Of a DNA stretch of 64,000 bases, positions 10,238-22,631 are shown piece after piece (position 1 is the first letter of the stretch; the number at the start of each line of letters is the position of its first letter). Both the position numbers and the translations under genes were made by a program. The stretch comes from Actinostola sp. cb2023 (taxonomy: Eukaryota > Cnidaria > Anthozoa > Actiniaria > Actinostolidae): the NCBI GenBank assembly GCA_033675265.1, contig JAUJYZ010000448.1:171001-235000 (forward strand). The letters are read 5' to 3'. Below the pieces are notes generated by a model that was given only the letters and a program-made list of their open reading frames with translations, ran no database searches and was not told where the DNA came from.

Positions 10238-12960
10238 AATGTAACTATAATTATCGTTTTATTAAGTTGTAATAGCAGGTCCACATTAGCCTATGACTGC
10301 CTGACGTATTTAACCTGCATTACCAAAGCCGAAAGCACGCATGTTTGGGTGAATGTAACTATAATTATCGTTTTATTAAGTTGTAATAGCAGGTCCACAT
10401 TAGCCTATGACTGCCTGACGTATTTAACCTGCAATACCAAAGCCGAAAGCATGCATGTTTGGGTGAATGTAACTATAATTATCGTCTTATTTATTTATAA
10501 TAGCAGGTCCACATTAGCCTATGACTGCCTGACGTATTTAACCTGCAATACCAAAGCCGAAGCATGCATGTTTGGGTGAATGTAACTATAATTATCGTCT
10601 TATTTATTTATAATAGCAGGTCTATATTAACTTATGACTGCCTGACGTATTTAACCTGCAATACCAAAGCCGAAAGCACGCATGTTTGGGTGAATGTAAC
10701 TATAATTATCGTTTTATTAAGTTGTAATAGCAGGTCCACATTAGCCTATGACTGCCTGACGTATTTAACCTGCATTACCAAAGCCGAAAGCATGCATGTT
10801 TGGGTGAATGTAACTATAATTATCGTTTTATTAAGTTGTAATAGCAGGTCCACATTAGCCTATGACTGCCTGACGTATTTAACCTGCATTACCAAAGCCG
10901 AAAGCATGCATGTTTGGGTGAATGTAACTATAATTATCGTCTTATTTATTTATAATAGCAGGTCCATATTAACCTATGACTGCCTGACGTATTTTAACCT
11001 GCAATACCAAAGCCGAAAGCATGCATGTTTGGGTGAATGTAACTATAATTATCGTCTTTATTTATTTATAATAGCAGGTCCATATTAACTTATGACTGCC
11101 TGACGTATTTAACCTGCAATACCAAAGCCGAAAGCACTGATGCATGTTTGGGTGAATGTAACTATAATTATCGTCTTATTTATTTATAATAGCAGGTCCG
11201 GCATATTAACTTATGACTGCCTGACGTATTTAACCTGCATTACCAAAGCCGAAAGCATGCATGTTTGGGTGAATGTAACTATAATTATCGTTTTATTAAT
11301 TTGTAATAGCAGGTCCACATTAGCCTATGACTGCCTGACGTATTTAACCTGCATTACCAAAGCCGAAAGCATGCATGTTTGGGTGAATGTAACTATAATT
11401 ATCGTTTTATTAAGTTGTAATAGCAGGTTCACATTAACCTATGACTGCCTGACGTATTTAACTTGCAATACCAAAGCCGAAAGCATGCATGTTTGGCTGA
11501 ATGTAACTATAATTATCGTCTTATTTATTTATAATAGCAGGTCCATATTAACCTATGACTGCCTGACGTATTTAACCTGCATTACCAAAGCCGAAAGCAT
11601 GCATGTTTGGGGGAATGTAACTATAATTATCGTCTTATTTATTTATAATAGCAGGTCTATATTAACTTATGACTGCCTGACGTATTTAACCTGCAATACC
11701 AAAGCCGAAAGCACGCATGTTTGGGTGAATGTAACTATAATTATCGTTTTATTAAGTTGTAATAGCAGGTCCACATTAGCCTATGACTGCCTGACGTATT
11801 TAACCTGCATTACCAAAGCCGAAAGCACGCATGTTTGGGTGAATGTAACTATAATTATCGTTTTATTAAGTTGTAATAGCAGGTCCACATTAGCCTATGA
11901 CTGCCTGACGTATTTAACCTGCAATACCAAAGCCGAAAGCATGCATGTTTGGGTGAATGTAACTATAATTATCGTCTTATTTATTTATAATAGCAGGTCC
12001 ACATTAGCCTATGACTGCCTGACGTATTTAACCTGCAATACCAAAGCCGAAAGCATGCATGTTTGGGTGAATGTAACTATAATTATCGTCTTATTTATTT
12101 ATAATAGCAGGTCCATATTAACTTATGACTGCCTGACGTATTTAACCTGCAATACCAAAGCCGAAAGCACGCATGTTTGGGTGAATGTAACTATAATTAT
12201 CGTTTTATTAAGTTGTAATAGCAGGTCCACATTAGCCTATGACTGCCTGACGTATTTAACCTGCATTACCAAAGCCGAAAGCATGCATGTTTGGGTGAAT
12301 GTAACTATAATTATCGTTTTATTAAGTTGTAATAGCAGGTCCACATTAGCCTATGACTGCCTGACGTATTTAACCTGCATTACCAAAGCCGAAAGCATGC
12401 ATGTTTGGGTGAATGTAACTATAATTATCGTCTTATTTATTTATAATAGCAGGTCCATATTAACCTATGACTGCCTGACGTATTGAACCTGCAATACCAA
12501 AGCCGAAAGCATGCATGTTTGGGTGAATGTAACTATAATTATCGTCTTATTTATTTATAATAGCAGGTCCATATTAACTTATGACTGCCTGACGTATTTA
12601 ACCTGCAATACCAAAGCCGAAAGCACTGATGCATGTTTGGGTGAATGTAACTATAATTATCGTCTTATTTATTTATAATAGCAGGTCCGGCATATTAACT
12701 TATGACTGCCTGACGTATTTAACCTGCATTACCAAAGCCGAAAGCATGCATGTTTGGGTGAATGTAACTATAATTATCGTTTTATTAAGTTGTAATAGCA
12801 GGTCCACATTAGCCTATGACTGCCTGACGTATTTAACCTGCATTACCAAAGCCGAAAGCATGCATGTTTGGGTGAATGTAACTATAATTATCGTTTTATT
12901 AAGTTGTAATAGCAGGTCCACATTAGCCTATAGATGCCTGACGTAGTTAACCTGCATTAC
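10238..12960 (+). repeat. Satellite B, 114-bp tandem repeat, right block with a 1.49-kb higher-order unit
   Basis: Same unit as at 8404-9357. Two sequence classes alternate (CGTCTTATTTATTTATAAT and CGTTTTATTAAGTTGTAAT). Diagnostic variants recur about 1490 bp apart: the odd CACTGATGCATG junction at 11134 and 12624, the GGTCCGGCATATT variant near 11195 and 12685, and the same order of unit types in between. A block of about 13 units was therefore duplicated as a whole. The array is open in one frame for 448 codons (11140-12486), which follows from the unit length being a multiple of three. Confidence 0.95.
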
Positions 12961-13153
12961 CACTTAAAGCATATATGTATGGGTGCATGAATGTATATGT
13001 ATTCGTCAAGTTTATCGTGTAAATAAATAAAGAAGTAATATAACATATAATGGTTTTTGTTCAGTTTTCCTCCCCTGCCTATATACTATGGCGAAAAGGT
13101 GCTGCTAGCTTTTCCCACTGCTTGTTTACTGGGCCCAATACTTATAAGTAATA

Positions 13154-13490
13154 TAATACCATGGCACTGAGGGATATTAGTGATTAAATGTCCCCGAAGC
13201 CGAGGGAAGTTTAATGGAAGTCCCGCCGAGCCTCCGGGCGAGGGACTTTTACTAAACTTCCCGAGGCTGAGGGACATTTAATCACTAATATCCCGAAGAA
13301 GCCATGGTATTAGTTTGTAATACCATGATCACCGGGGAAATGGACAAAAATACAGGCTTGAGTGAACGGCGCAAAGGAGAATATATTATAGTGTTTTGTG
13401 AAAGAGTCTTAATTGATTAGACTGTACTCTGAGGAATGCTTCATGTTGCACATCCTTGTTTCATTTACACAATGAAAGAGTATAAAGTAG
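13154..13490. repeat. Dispersed fold-back repeat (relative at 45255-45535)
   Basis: Bases 13154-13312 form a long hairpin (TAATACCATGG... to ...CCATGGTATTA, with GATTAAATGTCC and GGACATTTAATC inside). The hairpin and the roughly 180 bp after it match 45255-45535 in reverse orientation, including GCTTCATGTTGCACATCCTT. No coding capacity. Confidence 0.8.
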
Positions 13491-13555
13491 TAAGTAGAGA
13501 ATTAAAAAATCACTTTGTTAACGTGTCAATGTATTTAGCAGTGCTGCTAATTGGG

Positions 13556-14778
13556 GGACACGACTCTCACACTCACTTCTTACTACATTCTATATTCTGT
13601 ACACCCAACACTCATCTCACTAGTGGGGACACGACTCTCGCACTCACTTCTTACTACATTCTATATTCTGTACACCCAACACTCATCTCACTAGTGGGGA
13701 CACGACTCTCGCACTCACTTCTTACTACATTCTATATTCTGTACACCCAACACCCATCTCACTAGTGGGGACACGACTCTCACAATCACTTCTTACTACA
13801 TTCTATATTCTATACACCCAACACTCATCTCACTAGTGGGGACACGACTCTCGCACTCACTTCTTACTACATTCTATATTCTATACACCCAACACTTATC
13901 TCACTAGTGGGGACACGACTCTCATACTCGCTTGTTACTACATTCTATATTCTATACACCCAACACTTATCTCACTAGTGGGGACACGACTCTCGCACTC
14001 ACTTCTTACTACATTCTACTATTCTGTACACCCAACACTCATCTCACTAGTGGGGACACGACTCTCACACTCACTTCTTACTACATTATATATTCTGTAC
14101 ACACAACACTTATCTCACTAGTGGGGACACGACTCTCACACTCACTTTTTACTACATTCTATATTCTATACACTCAACACTTATCTCACTAGTGGAGACA
14201 CGACTCTCACACTCACTTCTTACTACATTCTATATTCTATACACTCAACACTTATCTCACTAGTGGGGACACGACTCTCACACTCACTTCTTACTACATT
14301 CTATATTCTATACACCCAACACTCATCTCACTAGTGGGGACACGACTCTCACACTCACTTTTTACTACATTCTATATTCTATACACTCAACACTTATCTC
14401 ACTAGTGGAGACACGACTCTCACACTCACTTCTTACTACATTCTATATTCTATACACTCAACACTTATCTCACTAGTGGGGACACGACTCTCACACTCAC
14501 TTCTTACTACATTCTATATTCTATACACCCAACACTCATCTCACTAGTGGGGACACGACTCTCACACTCACTTGTTACTACATTCTATATTCTATACACC
14601 CAACACTCATCTCACTAGTGGGGACACGACTCTCACACTCACTTCTTACTACATTATATATTCTATACACCCAACACTCATCTCACTAGTGGGGACACGA
14701 CTCTCACACTCACTTCTTACTACATTCTAATATTCTATACACCCAACACTCATCTCACTAGTGGGGACACGTCTCTCA
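13556..14778 (+). repeat. Satellite C, 71-bp tandem repeat (about 17 copies)
   Basis: The 71-bp unit contains GGGGACACGACTCTC, ACTCACTTCTTACTACATTC and CATCTCACTAGT. Copies differ by scattered substitutions (TCTGTACACCC versus TCTATACACCC or ACACTC). Because 71 is not a multiple of three, the open frames within it are accidental. Confidence 0.95.
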
Positions 14779-15009
14779 TACTCACTTCTTACTACTTCTT
14801 ATTACTTACAAAAGCCCGCTTTAATAAATTAATAATTTGTCAATCAAATTTCAGTTTACCGACAATATTATTATTATTTTCTTGTCCCAATAAAGGCCTA
14901 CAGAAACAAAACAATGTTTAACACTTAAACGTTGCAACATCCAGGCAATACGAAGAGGACAAAGGGGAGGAGGAGGAAGATAAAAAAGCTCTCACTTACT
15001 CAGACAAGA
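14779..15009. other. Spacer between satellite C and minisatellite D
   Basis: About 230 bp of unique sequence with a purine-rich run near 14955-14985. No gene, RNA or repeat recognised. Confidence 0.5.
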
Positions 15010-15070
15010 ATACATACGAACACTGAATACCGTGTTGCCCGTGGCACCCCTCGAGACCTAACCATCAATC

Positions 15071-15440
15071 CCCACTAGTGGGGGGGGGGGGGGGGGGGGG
15101 GGGGGGGTGGGGTACTCAGGGGTATCAGTGACGGGGAGGTGCGAAGGCTTTTTTTGGGTTTGAAATTCGCGGCTTGGGACTTTTTTGGGGTTTTCATTTT
15201 TCTGGTGGCCTTTTTTTGAAATAAAGATTTTGTCAAGGACTTTTTTTGGGGTTGATAAAAATGATATCCTACCGTTCTCGATTTTATGTGGAGAAAAATT
15301 GGACTTTTTTGGGGTTACGATTTTGGGCCGTTGGACTTTTTTTGGGTCTTGTTTTCGCGTAATGGACTTTTTTTGGGTTAAAATGTTTGGCCTCATTCGC
15401 ACCTCCCCGTCACTGATACCCCTGAGTACCCCCCCCTGGG
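15071..15440. mobile_element. hAT-like non-autonomous element (family 3), copy 1
   Basis: Flanked by 8-bp direct repeats CATCAATC (15063-15070 and 15441-15448), the hAT signature. The terminal inverted repeats run GGTACTCAGGGGTATCAG and then GACGGGGAGGTGCGAA, preceded by a long G run at the left (15080-15106) and CCCCCCCTGGG at the right. Inside are six spaced copies of a GGACTTTTTTTGGGG-like motif in one orientation. No transposase. Related copies at 28962-29225 and 42700-43045. Confidence 0.9.
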
Positions 15441-15868
15441 CATCAATCATAGTCCACCCCTCAAACCATGATTCAATACTGACCACATACGACCAATACC
15501 GTGTTGCCCGTGGCACCCCCGTCAAGACCTAATCCATAAATCATAGTCCACCCCTCAAACCATGATTCAATGCTGACCACATACAACCACTTAATACCGT
15601 GTTGCCCGTGCATGGCACCCCTCAAGATCTAATCCATAAATCATGGTCCACCCCTCAAGCCATGATTCAATGCTGACCACATACGACCACTGAATTCCCT
15701 GTTGCCAGTGGCAACCCTCAAGACCTAATCCATAAATCATAGTACACCACTCAAGCCTTGATTCAGTGCTGAACACATACGACCACTTCATACCTTGTTG
15801 CCCGTGGCACCCCTCAATACCTAATCCATAAATCATAGTACACCACTCAAGCCTTGATTCAGTGCTGA

Positions 15869-17530
15869 ACACATACAATACAATACAATACAATAACTTT
15901 TATTTATACACGATAATATTTAAAGCTAAAGCTTGTGGGGTCGTGTAGAACATAAATTATAAATAATAATACATAACATAATACTATATATTTAACTATA
16001 TTAACTATATTTAAGCTTAATTATATTAATCAATTTACATATTTACATATTTTAAAAATACATAACATGATACTATATTTAACTATATTAACTATTTACA
16101 ATTCCTAAATAATTATACTAATATTTAAACAAAGAGTTTCGTAATGCATGGATTAATAATAAATGAAGTCGGAGTCTCTGAGCTTTACAGTTTGTGGAGA
16201 CTCCTCTGAAAAAGTTAAACTCTTAAGGATAATTGAGTTTTTTTGCCATATTTGCATAGGCCTTTGCATTGCTAGTATCTTGTAGGTGTGGTGCAAGCAG
16301 ATTCCATATAATAGATCCTCTATAGGATATATAATTTTTTAAATAATAAGTATTGAATCGTGGTACAAAAAGAGTGGGGCCACTCCTAGAACTGTACTTA
16401 TTGCTATGCTTAGTTATAATATTTGTCATACTTTGTGGTGTTGTATCAAAAATATATTTTATGCTGTTTGTTCCTTAAAATTATCCTGGGTGGAAACATT
16501 GCATTGGACAAGCTCTGTTTGATGAGAACGCCATAGAAACAGACAAACGCCCAAGTTGGCATATTTTTGGCCACGCGGGAGTGGCCGTTTATTAACATAA
16601 CAAATATATGTTTGGAATCACCTTAAGGTGACCTGTCTACTTTAGTACAATGCAGTCAGAAAAGGTGAGGGTAAAAACCGGCACAATTGGTAAGAGAACA
16701 AATGGAGAATGAAGCCATTAGAGGGAGGAGATGGGGTGGCGGAGGTAAAATGGTGTGTATCGTTCAATTTGTGAACGAGCAAGATGATGAGTAGAGGGAC
16801 GCCTGGTAGCTTTGTTCTTCTCTTTCCGGTTATGCCGGAAGTCCCCAAGGCGGAACTGGAATTGAATATCGCAACAGCCCGCATAAAAACATTTATTTTA
16901 TTGCATAAATTAAATTGCCTGTATATTAGTACAGCTACCCTCACTTGTACGTGTCATATAGGGGTTTCCACTTAGCTTTCTCAAGGACAGATGTTGATGG
17001 CATATCGCTAGGCAAACTAAATATTAGTTTGGCAGCTCTGCGGTGTAAAGACTCTAATTTATTAAAACCTTCCTTATTGGTACATCCACCCCATATCTGA
17101 ATTGCATGTGTAACTGAAGGGAAGATAATCTTAAAATATAAATCTAATAACATGTCTCTAGGTAGAAATCGGCTGCGTTTGATCAGACTTAATTTCTTGG
17201 CAAAGCTTTTCTTAACTTCCTGCATGTGTCTTGACCATGTCAGCTTGTTGTCAATCGTGACTCCCAGTAATCTGGTGTGCGATACCCATTTTATTGTATC
17301 TTGTCCTATCTTCAGTTCATTTAACGGCCCTATGATCTGTTGTCTTTGTCACCAAAACTGTATTCTAGTTTCTGAATAAGGGTTGCGTGACGAACACTGT
17401 CAAAGGCTTTCTGAAAATCTACAAACGCTACACCAACAACCTGTTTGCTATCCACAGCTCGCCTCCAGATTTCAGTCAAATGGGCTAATAATAGTTCTGT
17501 GGAGTAACCTTTTCTGTAGGCCCATTGTTT
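15869..17530 (-). pseudogene. Decayed non-LTR retrotransposon 3' half (CR1/L2-like reverse transcriptase)
   Basis: Read on the minus strand, the segment starts near 17530 with reverse-transcriptase sequence: the catalytic motif A is visible as FVDFQKAFDSV (about 17390-17425). The part that should carry the YxDD catalytic pair is missing. Coding similarity continues through 17225-16941 (HAIQIWGGCTNKE, LESLHRRAAKLIF) and 16429-16223 (YISYRGSIIWNLL), typical of the C-terminal end of these enzymes. A stretch around 16470-16940 does not fit and is probably a later insertion. The minus-strand 3' end is a short ATTGT repeat tail (plus strand 15869-15895), typical of CR1/L2-type elements. Inactive. 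Confidence 0.8.
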
Positions 17531-18045
17531 ATCTGTTTATCCACTTCATACCTTGTTGCTCGTGGCACCCCTCAATACCTAAACCCTCAAGCCATGATTC
17601 AATGCTGATCACATAAGACCTGTGCACGACAGGACTAATAGTTATCGTTATAAATAACTTGTCACGGGGTTCCTGTGTAGGCCCAGGCCCCTCTCGTTAA
17701 GTTCATTATACGTGTGAAATAAATCATGGATGGTCAAAGGATTTGTTTCTTGGTTGGTGTTTTTAATCCTCCTTAATCGTCCTTGTCGAGAAGCAGGGAC
17801 GAAAGGATCCATTTCTGGCGGCTTCTCGCCCACAAGACCACTGAATACTTTGTTGCCCGTGGCACCCCTCAATACCTAATCCATAAATCATAGTACACCC
17901 CTCAAACCATGCTGACCACATACAACCACTGAGTGAATACCTTGTTGCCCGTGGCACCCCTCAATACCTAATCCATAAATCATAGTCCAACCCCGAAGCC
18001 ATGTTATTCAATCCTAACTACATGCGTCCACTGAATACTACATAT

Positions 18046-19212
18046 GTTGAGGAGGAACGCGCGATAGCGGGGCAAAATTATTGACAAATAGAGACGAGAT
18101 GAATTAATCGTGGTATTAACTAGAAAACTAGAACCAAACTCGCTCTTTTCGCCGCTTTTCCCCGCCGAGATAAAACACAACATTTGCATTTGTATTGATT
18201 AACATTGTCATATATTACTCAGTTACCCATAGCTTTTTATTGAAGATATCAATAAATTTATCAATAGGTAAATGAAAGGAACGTTAGGAATATTTCCGGT
18301 CCCAGCTTCTTCGTTTCTTCCAAAAAATCCAAAAAGGAAATCCAAAATCACGTCACAACTAGTAATCACACCTAGCAACTATGGGTATGTCAACATTTGG
18401 ATATACAACACCTAGCAACGTAGAGTTGGGACGCCAATGCACTCACGATTTCGAAGTTATACTGAACACACCTACAAAAATCGCCTGTAAGAAAGCCTTC
18501 ATTTTGGCGACACCTAGCAACGTAGCGCTAATGAAATCGAGGCAATGACGTCAATTCACTCATATCAAAGACTATCTATCGCATGTAATTTTAATATTCT
18601 GCGAGACAGCACACAGGTAAGAACATAACTCTGAACAGTCAGTATTTTGCATCTTTTTGAATTTTTTGATATAACTACACATCCAGGTATTGTAAAAGTA
18701 CTGAGGAAGGCCAAATTTGACAGAATCATTTAAATTATAAAAATCTGTTCCCCAACAAGTAGTTCGCCGACATCAGTTCTTACTTCACTCACGTTTGACT
18801 CGTATCTGCTGCTCCGACGTCGTATATCGAGATTGCTCCTACTCGCTTTCGACGTGCCATGGCTACGTTTTACTTCTATATATATGTATATGTTAGCTTA
18901 ATACCAAATGTAGATGTAAATGTAGATCATGTAATAGATGTAATATGAGCATTCGTGCGGTTCGGTATTTTAATTCTCATCGAGCATGCTAATTTTGTGA
19001 TTGTCAAGATACCAGTAAGTTCGGCCGAGAAAATCGATGTTAAAAATCATGCAAATGAAGATCATTTTGTATCAGAAGTAAAATCTCTGCCACAGTTATG
19101 ATTTATATTCTGTTTTCCTCCGTCAGAGCGGGTATCAGTGTATTGAGTGTTCGGAAATTTAATCACATAATCTGAAGACGTCTCTGAATTATTGTTTTCC
19201 TGTTCTACAGTG
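18046..19212. other. Intergenic DNA with three CACCTAGCAAC motifs
   Basis: No gene recognised. The motif ACACCTAGCAAC occurs near 18369, 18409 and 18510. Its complement GTTGCTAGG resembles an RFX/X-box half-site. The flanks also contain two CACGTCA or GACGTCA-like motifs. This is suggestive of regulatory DNA at most. Confidence 0.35.
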
Positions 19213-20062
19213 ATTATAACATTATTAATAAGAATAAGAATAAGAATAAGAATAAGAATAAGAATAAGAATAAGAATAAGAATAAGAATAAATAAGAATA
19301 AGAATAAGAATAAGAATAAGAATAAGAATAAGAATAAGAATAAGAATAAGAATAAGAATAAGAATAAGAATAAGAATAAGAATAAGAATAAGAATAAGAA
19401 TAAGAATAAGAATAAGAATAAGAATAAGAATAAGAATAAGAATAAGAATAAGAATAAGAATAAGAATAAGAATAAGAATAAGAATAAGAATAAGAATAAG
19501 AATAAGAATAAGAATAAGAATAAGAATAAGAATAAGAATAAGAATAAGAATAAGAATAAGAATAAGAATAAGAATAAGAATAAGAATAAGAATAAGAATA
19601 AGAATAAGAATAAGAATAAGAATAAGAATAAGAATAAGAATAAGAATAAGAATAAGAATAAGAATAAGAATAAGAATAAGAATAAGAATAAGAATAAGAA
19701 TAAGAATAAGAATAAGAATAAGAATAAGAATAAGAATAAGAATAAGAATAAGAATAAGAATAAGAATAAGAATAAGAATAAGAATAAGAATAAGAATAAG
19801 AATAAGAATAAGAATAAGAATAAGAATAAGAATAAGAATAAGAATAAGAATAAGAATAAGAATAAGAATAAGAATAAGAATAAGAATAAGAATAAGAATA
19901 AGAATAAGAATAAGAATAAGAATAAGAATAAGAATAAGAATAAGAATAAGAATAAGAATAAGAATAAGAATAAGAATAAGAATAAGAATAATAAGAATAA
20001 GAATAAGAATAAGAATAAGAATAAGAATAAATAAGAATAAGAATAAGAATAAGAATAAGAAT
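19213..20062. repeat. (AATAAG)n hexanucleotide array, about 850 bp
   Basis: Roughly 140 units of AATAAG with only four visible interruptions (extra AATA near 19290, and small changes near 19990, 20027 and 20060). On the minus strand it directly follows the 3' end of a Penelope-like remnant, whose last bases TTCTTATAAATTCTTATTC already contain the repeat unit. Confidence 0.98.
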
Positions 20063-20432
20063 TTATAAGAAAGACAAACGCAAGGAAATTACGACGTTTC
20101 GACATCGTCCGATGTCATTATCAAGTGAGTTTAATTTGAATAGCAAATAAAATATAAGGCAGTTCATGGTTGATTGAATTCAGTAACAGTTGAGTGAGTA
20201 AAGTAAATAATGATAAAATAAGTAAATAGTTTGGCCCGAACAGAGTCCAACTGAACGTTCAATGTGGGCGATTTTTGCTTTATATAAAGCATCTCGTACA
20301 GGAGACAGTCAAGTTTTGTTTTGCATTTCTTCAGAATGGAGAAACAATTAGATGGTCAGTCCATGAAGTTCTCTTTGATGCTTCCCAATAGATGAGTAGC
20401 GGTGTTCATCAATACGTTGGTGTAAGTGACGC
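20063..20432 (-). pseudogene. Penelope-like element 3' end with GIY-YIG remnant
   Basis: On the minus strand the residues ARHLHQRIDEH and IGKHQRELHG (about 20430-20350) match the second half of the GIY-YIG nuclease in Penelope-like retroelements. They are followed by a non-coding tail containing GACATCGGACGATGTCGAAA near 20095-20120, a sequence style common at the 3' ends of such elements. The tail runs straight into the AATAAG array. Upstream, an AAT array replaces the rest of the gene. No reverse transcriptase remains. Confidence 0.65.
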
Positions 20433-20435
20433 GCT

Positions 20436-20613
<178 letters not shown>

Positions 20614-20824
20614 TATACAATATGAGCGGCCGATCTGTATGGGATTTACAAACTCGAGCCGTAATTATCGAATCCAACGATGTAAAACTGGATATTTTAC
20701 TATAATTTTTATGATGGGAAGCAGTTTGGCCAAGAAAATGAGGACGATTCTGTATCCGATTTACAGATGTCCTCCACGGTAGTGATTTCTATTGTATTTT
20801 CCTCGTTAATTACCCACGAATTCG

Positions 20825-21603
<779 letters not shown>

Positions 21604-21758
21604 TTGAACAATTATTCCCCGAAGTGGAGGTTAATAATGGTGGATATTTACCGAGCCGCGAGTCCACTACTCACCGACACTGAGGGGGATAATTGTTTTA
21701 GTATTTACGCCATTTTGAATCTCGCCCCAAAACAGTGAATAGCTAGCCAAGGATACTG

Positions 21759-21790
<32 letters not shown>

Positions 21791-21836
21791 CAAAATTTCT
21801 ATCCACTGATTTGCTAAATACTAAAATATAATATAA
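21604..21836. repeat. Fold-back repeat family 4, short copy
   Basis: Begins GAACAATTATTCCCCGAAGT and contains CACTGAGGGGGATAATTGTT, ACCGAGCCGCGAGTCC, GGGAGCCAATCAAAACGCGCC and a final segment on the theme ATTTGCTAAATACTAAAA. All of these recur in the same order at 58078-58782, where a longer interior is present. Confidence 0.8.
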
Positions 21837-22631
21837 TATATAAGCTACCAGTCACTCGTCTTCCTCATCTGACTCAATGACATATCTTCTTCGCTTTGGA
21901 ACTACAACTGGATCTGTAGCGTTTGAACCACCAATGTTGAAGGTACACTGATTGAAAACAGCTCCTGAGAATGTAGCCTGCGCTCGCATCCAAACTGAAC
22001 CACGGTTAAGTCCGTCTGTTGCATGATTCCTTGTTCTGGACCCCCAGCATAGTAGCACGATTATATATAATAGTTTATGATTGGCTATCGCCAATTATCA
22101 TTCTTACGCGTGTCCTGATTGGTTGTAGTATACTCGCGCTATGTTTATTTTCAAAATGGTATCCACCTTTACTTTTAGCGAGGATATATGGACACAGCAT
22201 TTACAGCCGTACATGATCAGTTTGAATTGTAATGTCTTTATCCAGACCAACGACAGGCTATAAGAGCACCTCCCCTCCAATGGATATAGCTGGAATGGCT
22301 AGACAATATATACAGGGCCCAATCTGAAGATTGGGTCGCCGGCTCGGTAGTCAAACTCACCGCGTTTAACGAGCCGACGAGCGGCACTGAAATAAATATT
22401 CCAAGACACTTCTATTACATTATCGTTTTCAGTCAAATACTCCGCTGGAATTCCATATTGCTAATAAAAATAACCTGGTCGTCCGTCCTGGTCGATCTCA
22501 ATGGGGAATTAGCAGTACTGCTAAATCGAATGACACGCTAAAAAAGTAATTTATTTATATATTAACTTATCCAAAATACAGTATATCTGCTGAAGGCAAA
22601 GTTGATAATAATCTACTCGTGAATTTACACA
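21837..22631. other. Unique sequence, no gene confirmed
   Basis: A minus-strand open frame at 21852-22094 (80 aa) ends in VVPKRRRYVIESDEEDE, a basic then acidic tail of the kind found in nuclear proteins. There are no upstream exons or domain matches to support it. No RNA gene or repeat recognised. Confidence 0.4.

Larger units (their letters stand above)
15010..18045 (+). repeat. Minisatellite D (about 97-bp unit), broken into pieces by later insertions
   Basis: The unit contains CCGTGTTGCCCGTGGCACCC, CCATAAATCATAGT and CCATGATTCAATGCTGA. It occurs at about 15010-15070, 15441-15870, 17535-17600 and 17830-18045. The gaps are the hAT-like element (15071-15440), the non-LTR fragment (15869-17530) and a short unique segment (17600-17830). 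The pieces keep one orientation, as expected for one old array later invaded. Confidence 0.85.

Noticed and set aside
15058..15525. A 155-codon Pro/Lys-rich protein
   Set aside because: It lies in the hAT-like non-autonomous element and its repeated Pro-Lys-Lys pattern comes from the repeated poly-A/T motif. The copy at 42700-43045 shifts frame within it.
16642..16944. A 100-codon minus-strand gene inside the non-LTR fragment
   Set aside because: It does not continue the reverse-transcriptase similarity and looks like inserted repeat DNA. No domain recognised.
19062..20105. Long open frames on both strands over the AATAAG array (Leu-Phe and Asn-Lys repeats)
   Set aside because: A pure hexanucleotide without stops is open by necessity. 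There is no start context or unique domain.
21852..22094. An 80-codon minus-strand frame with a basic/acidic tail
   Set aside because: Tempting as a nuclear protein C-terminus, but there are no splice-linked exons or homologous domain. It is mentioned only in the description of that stretch.
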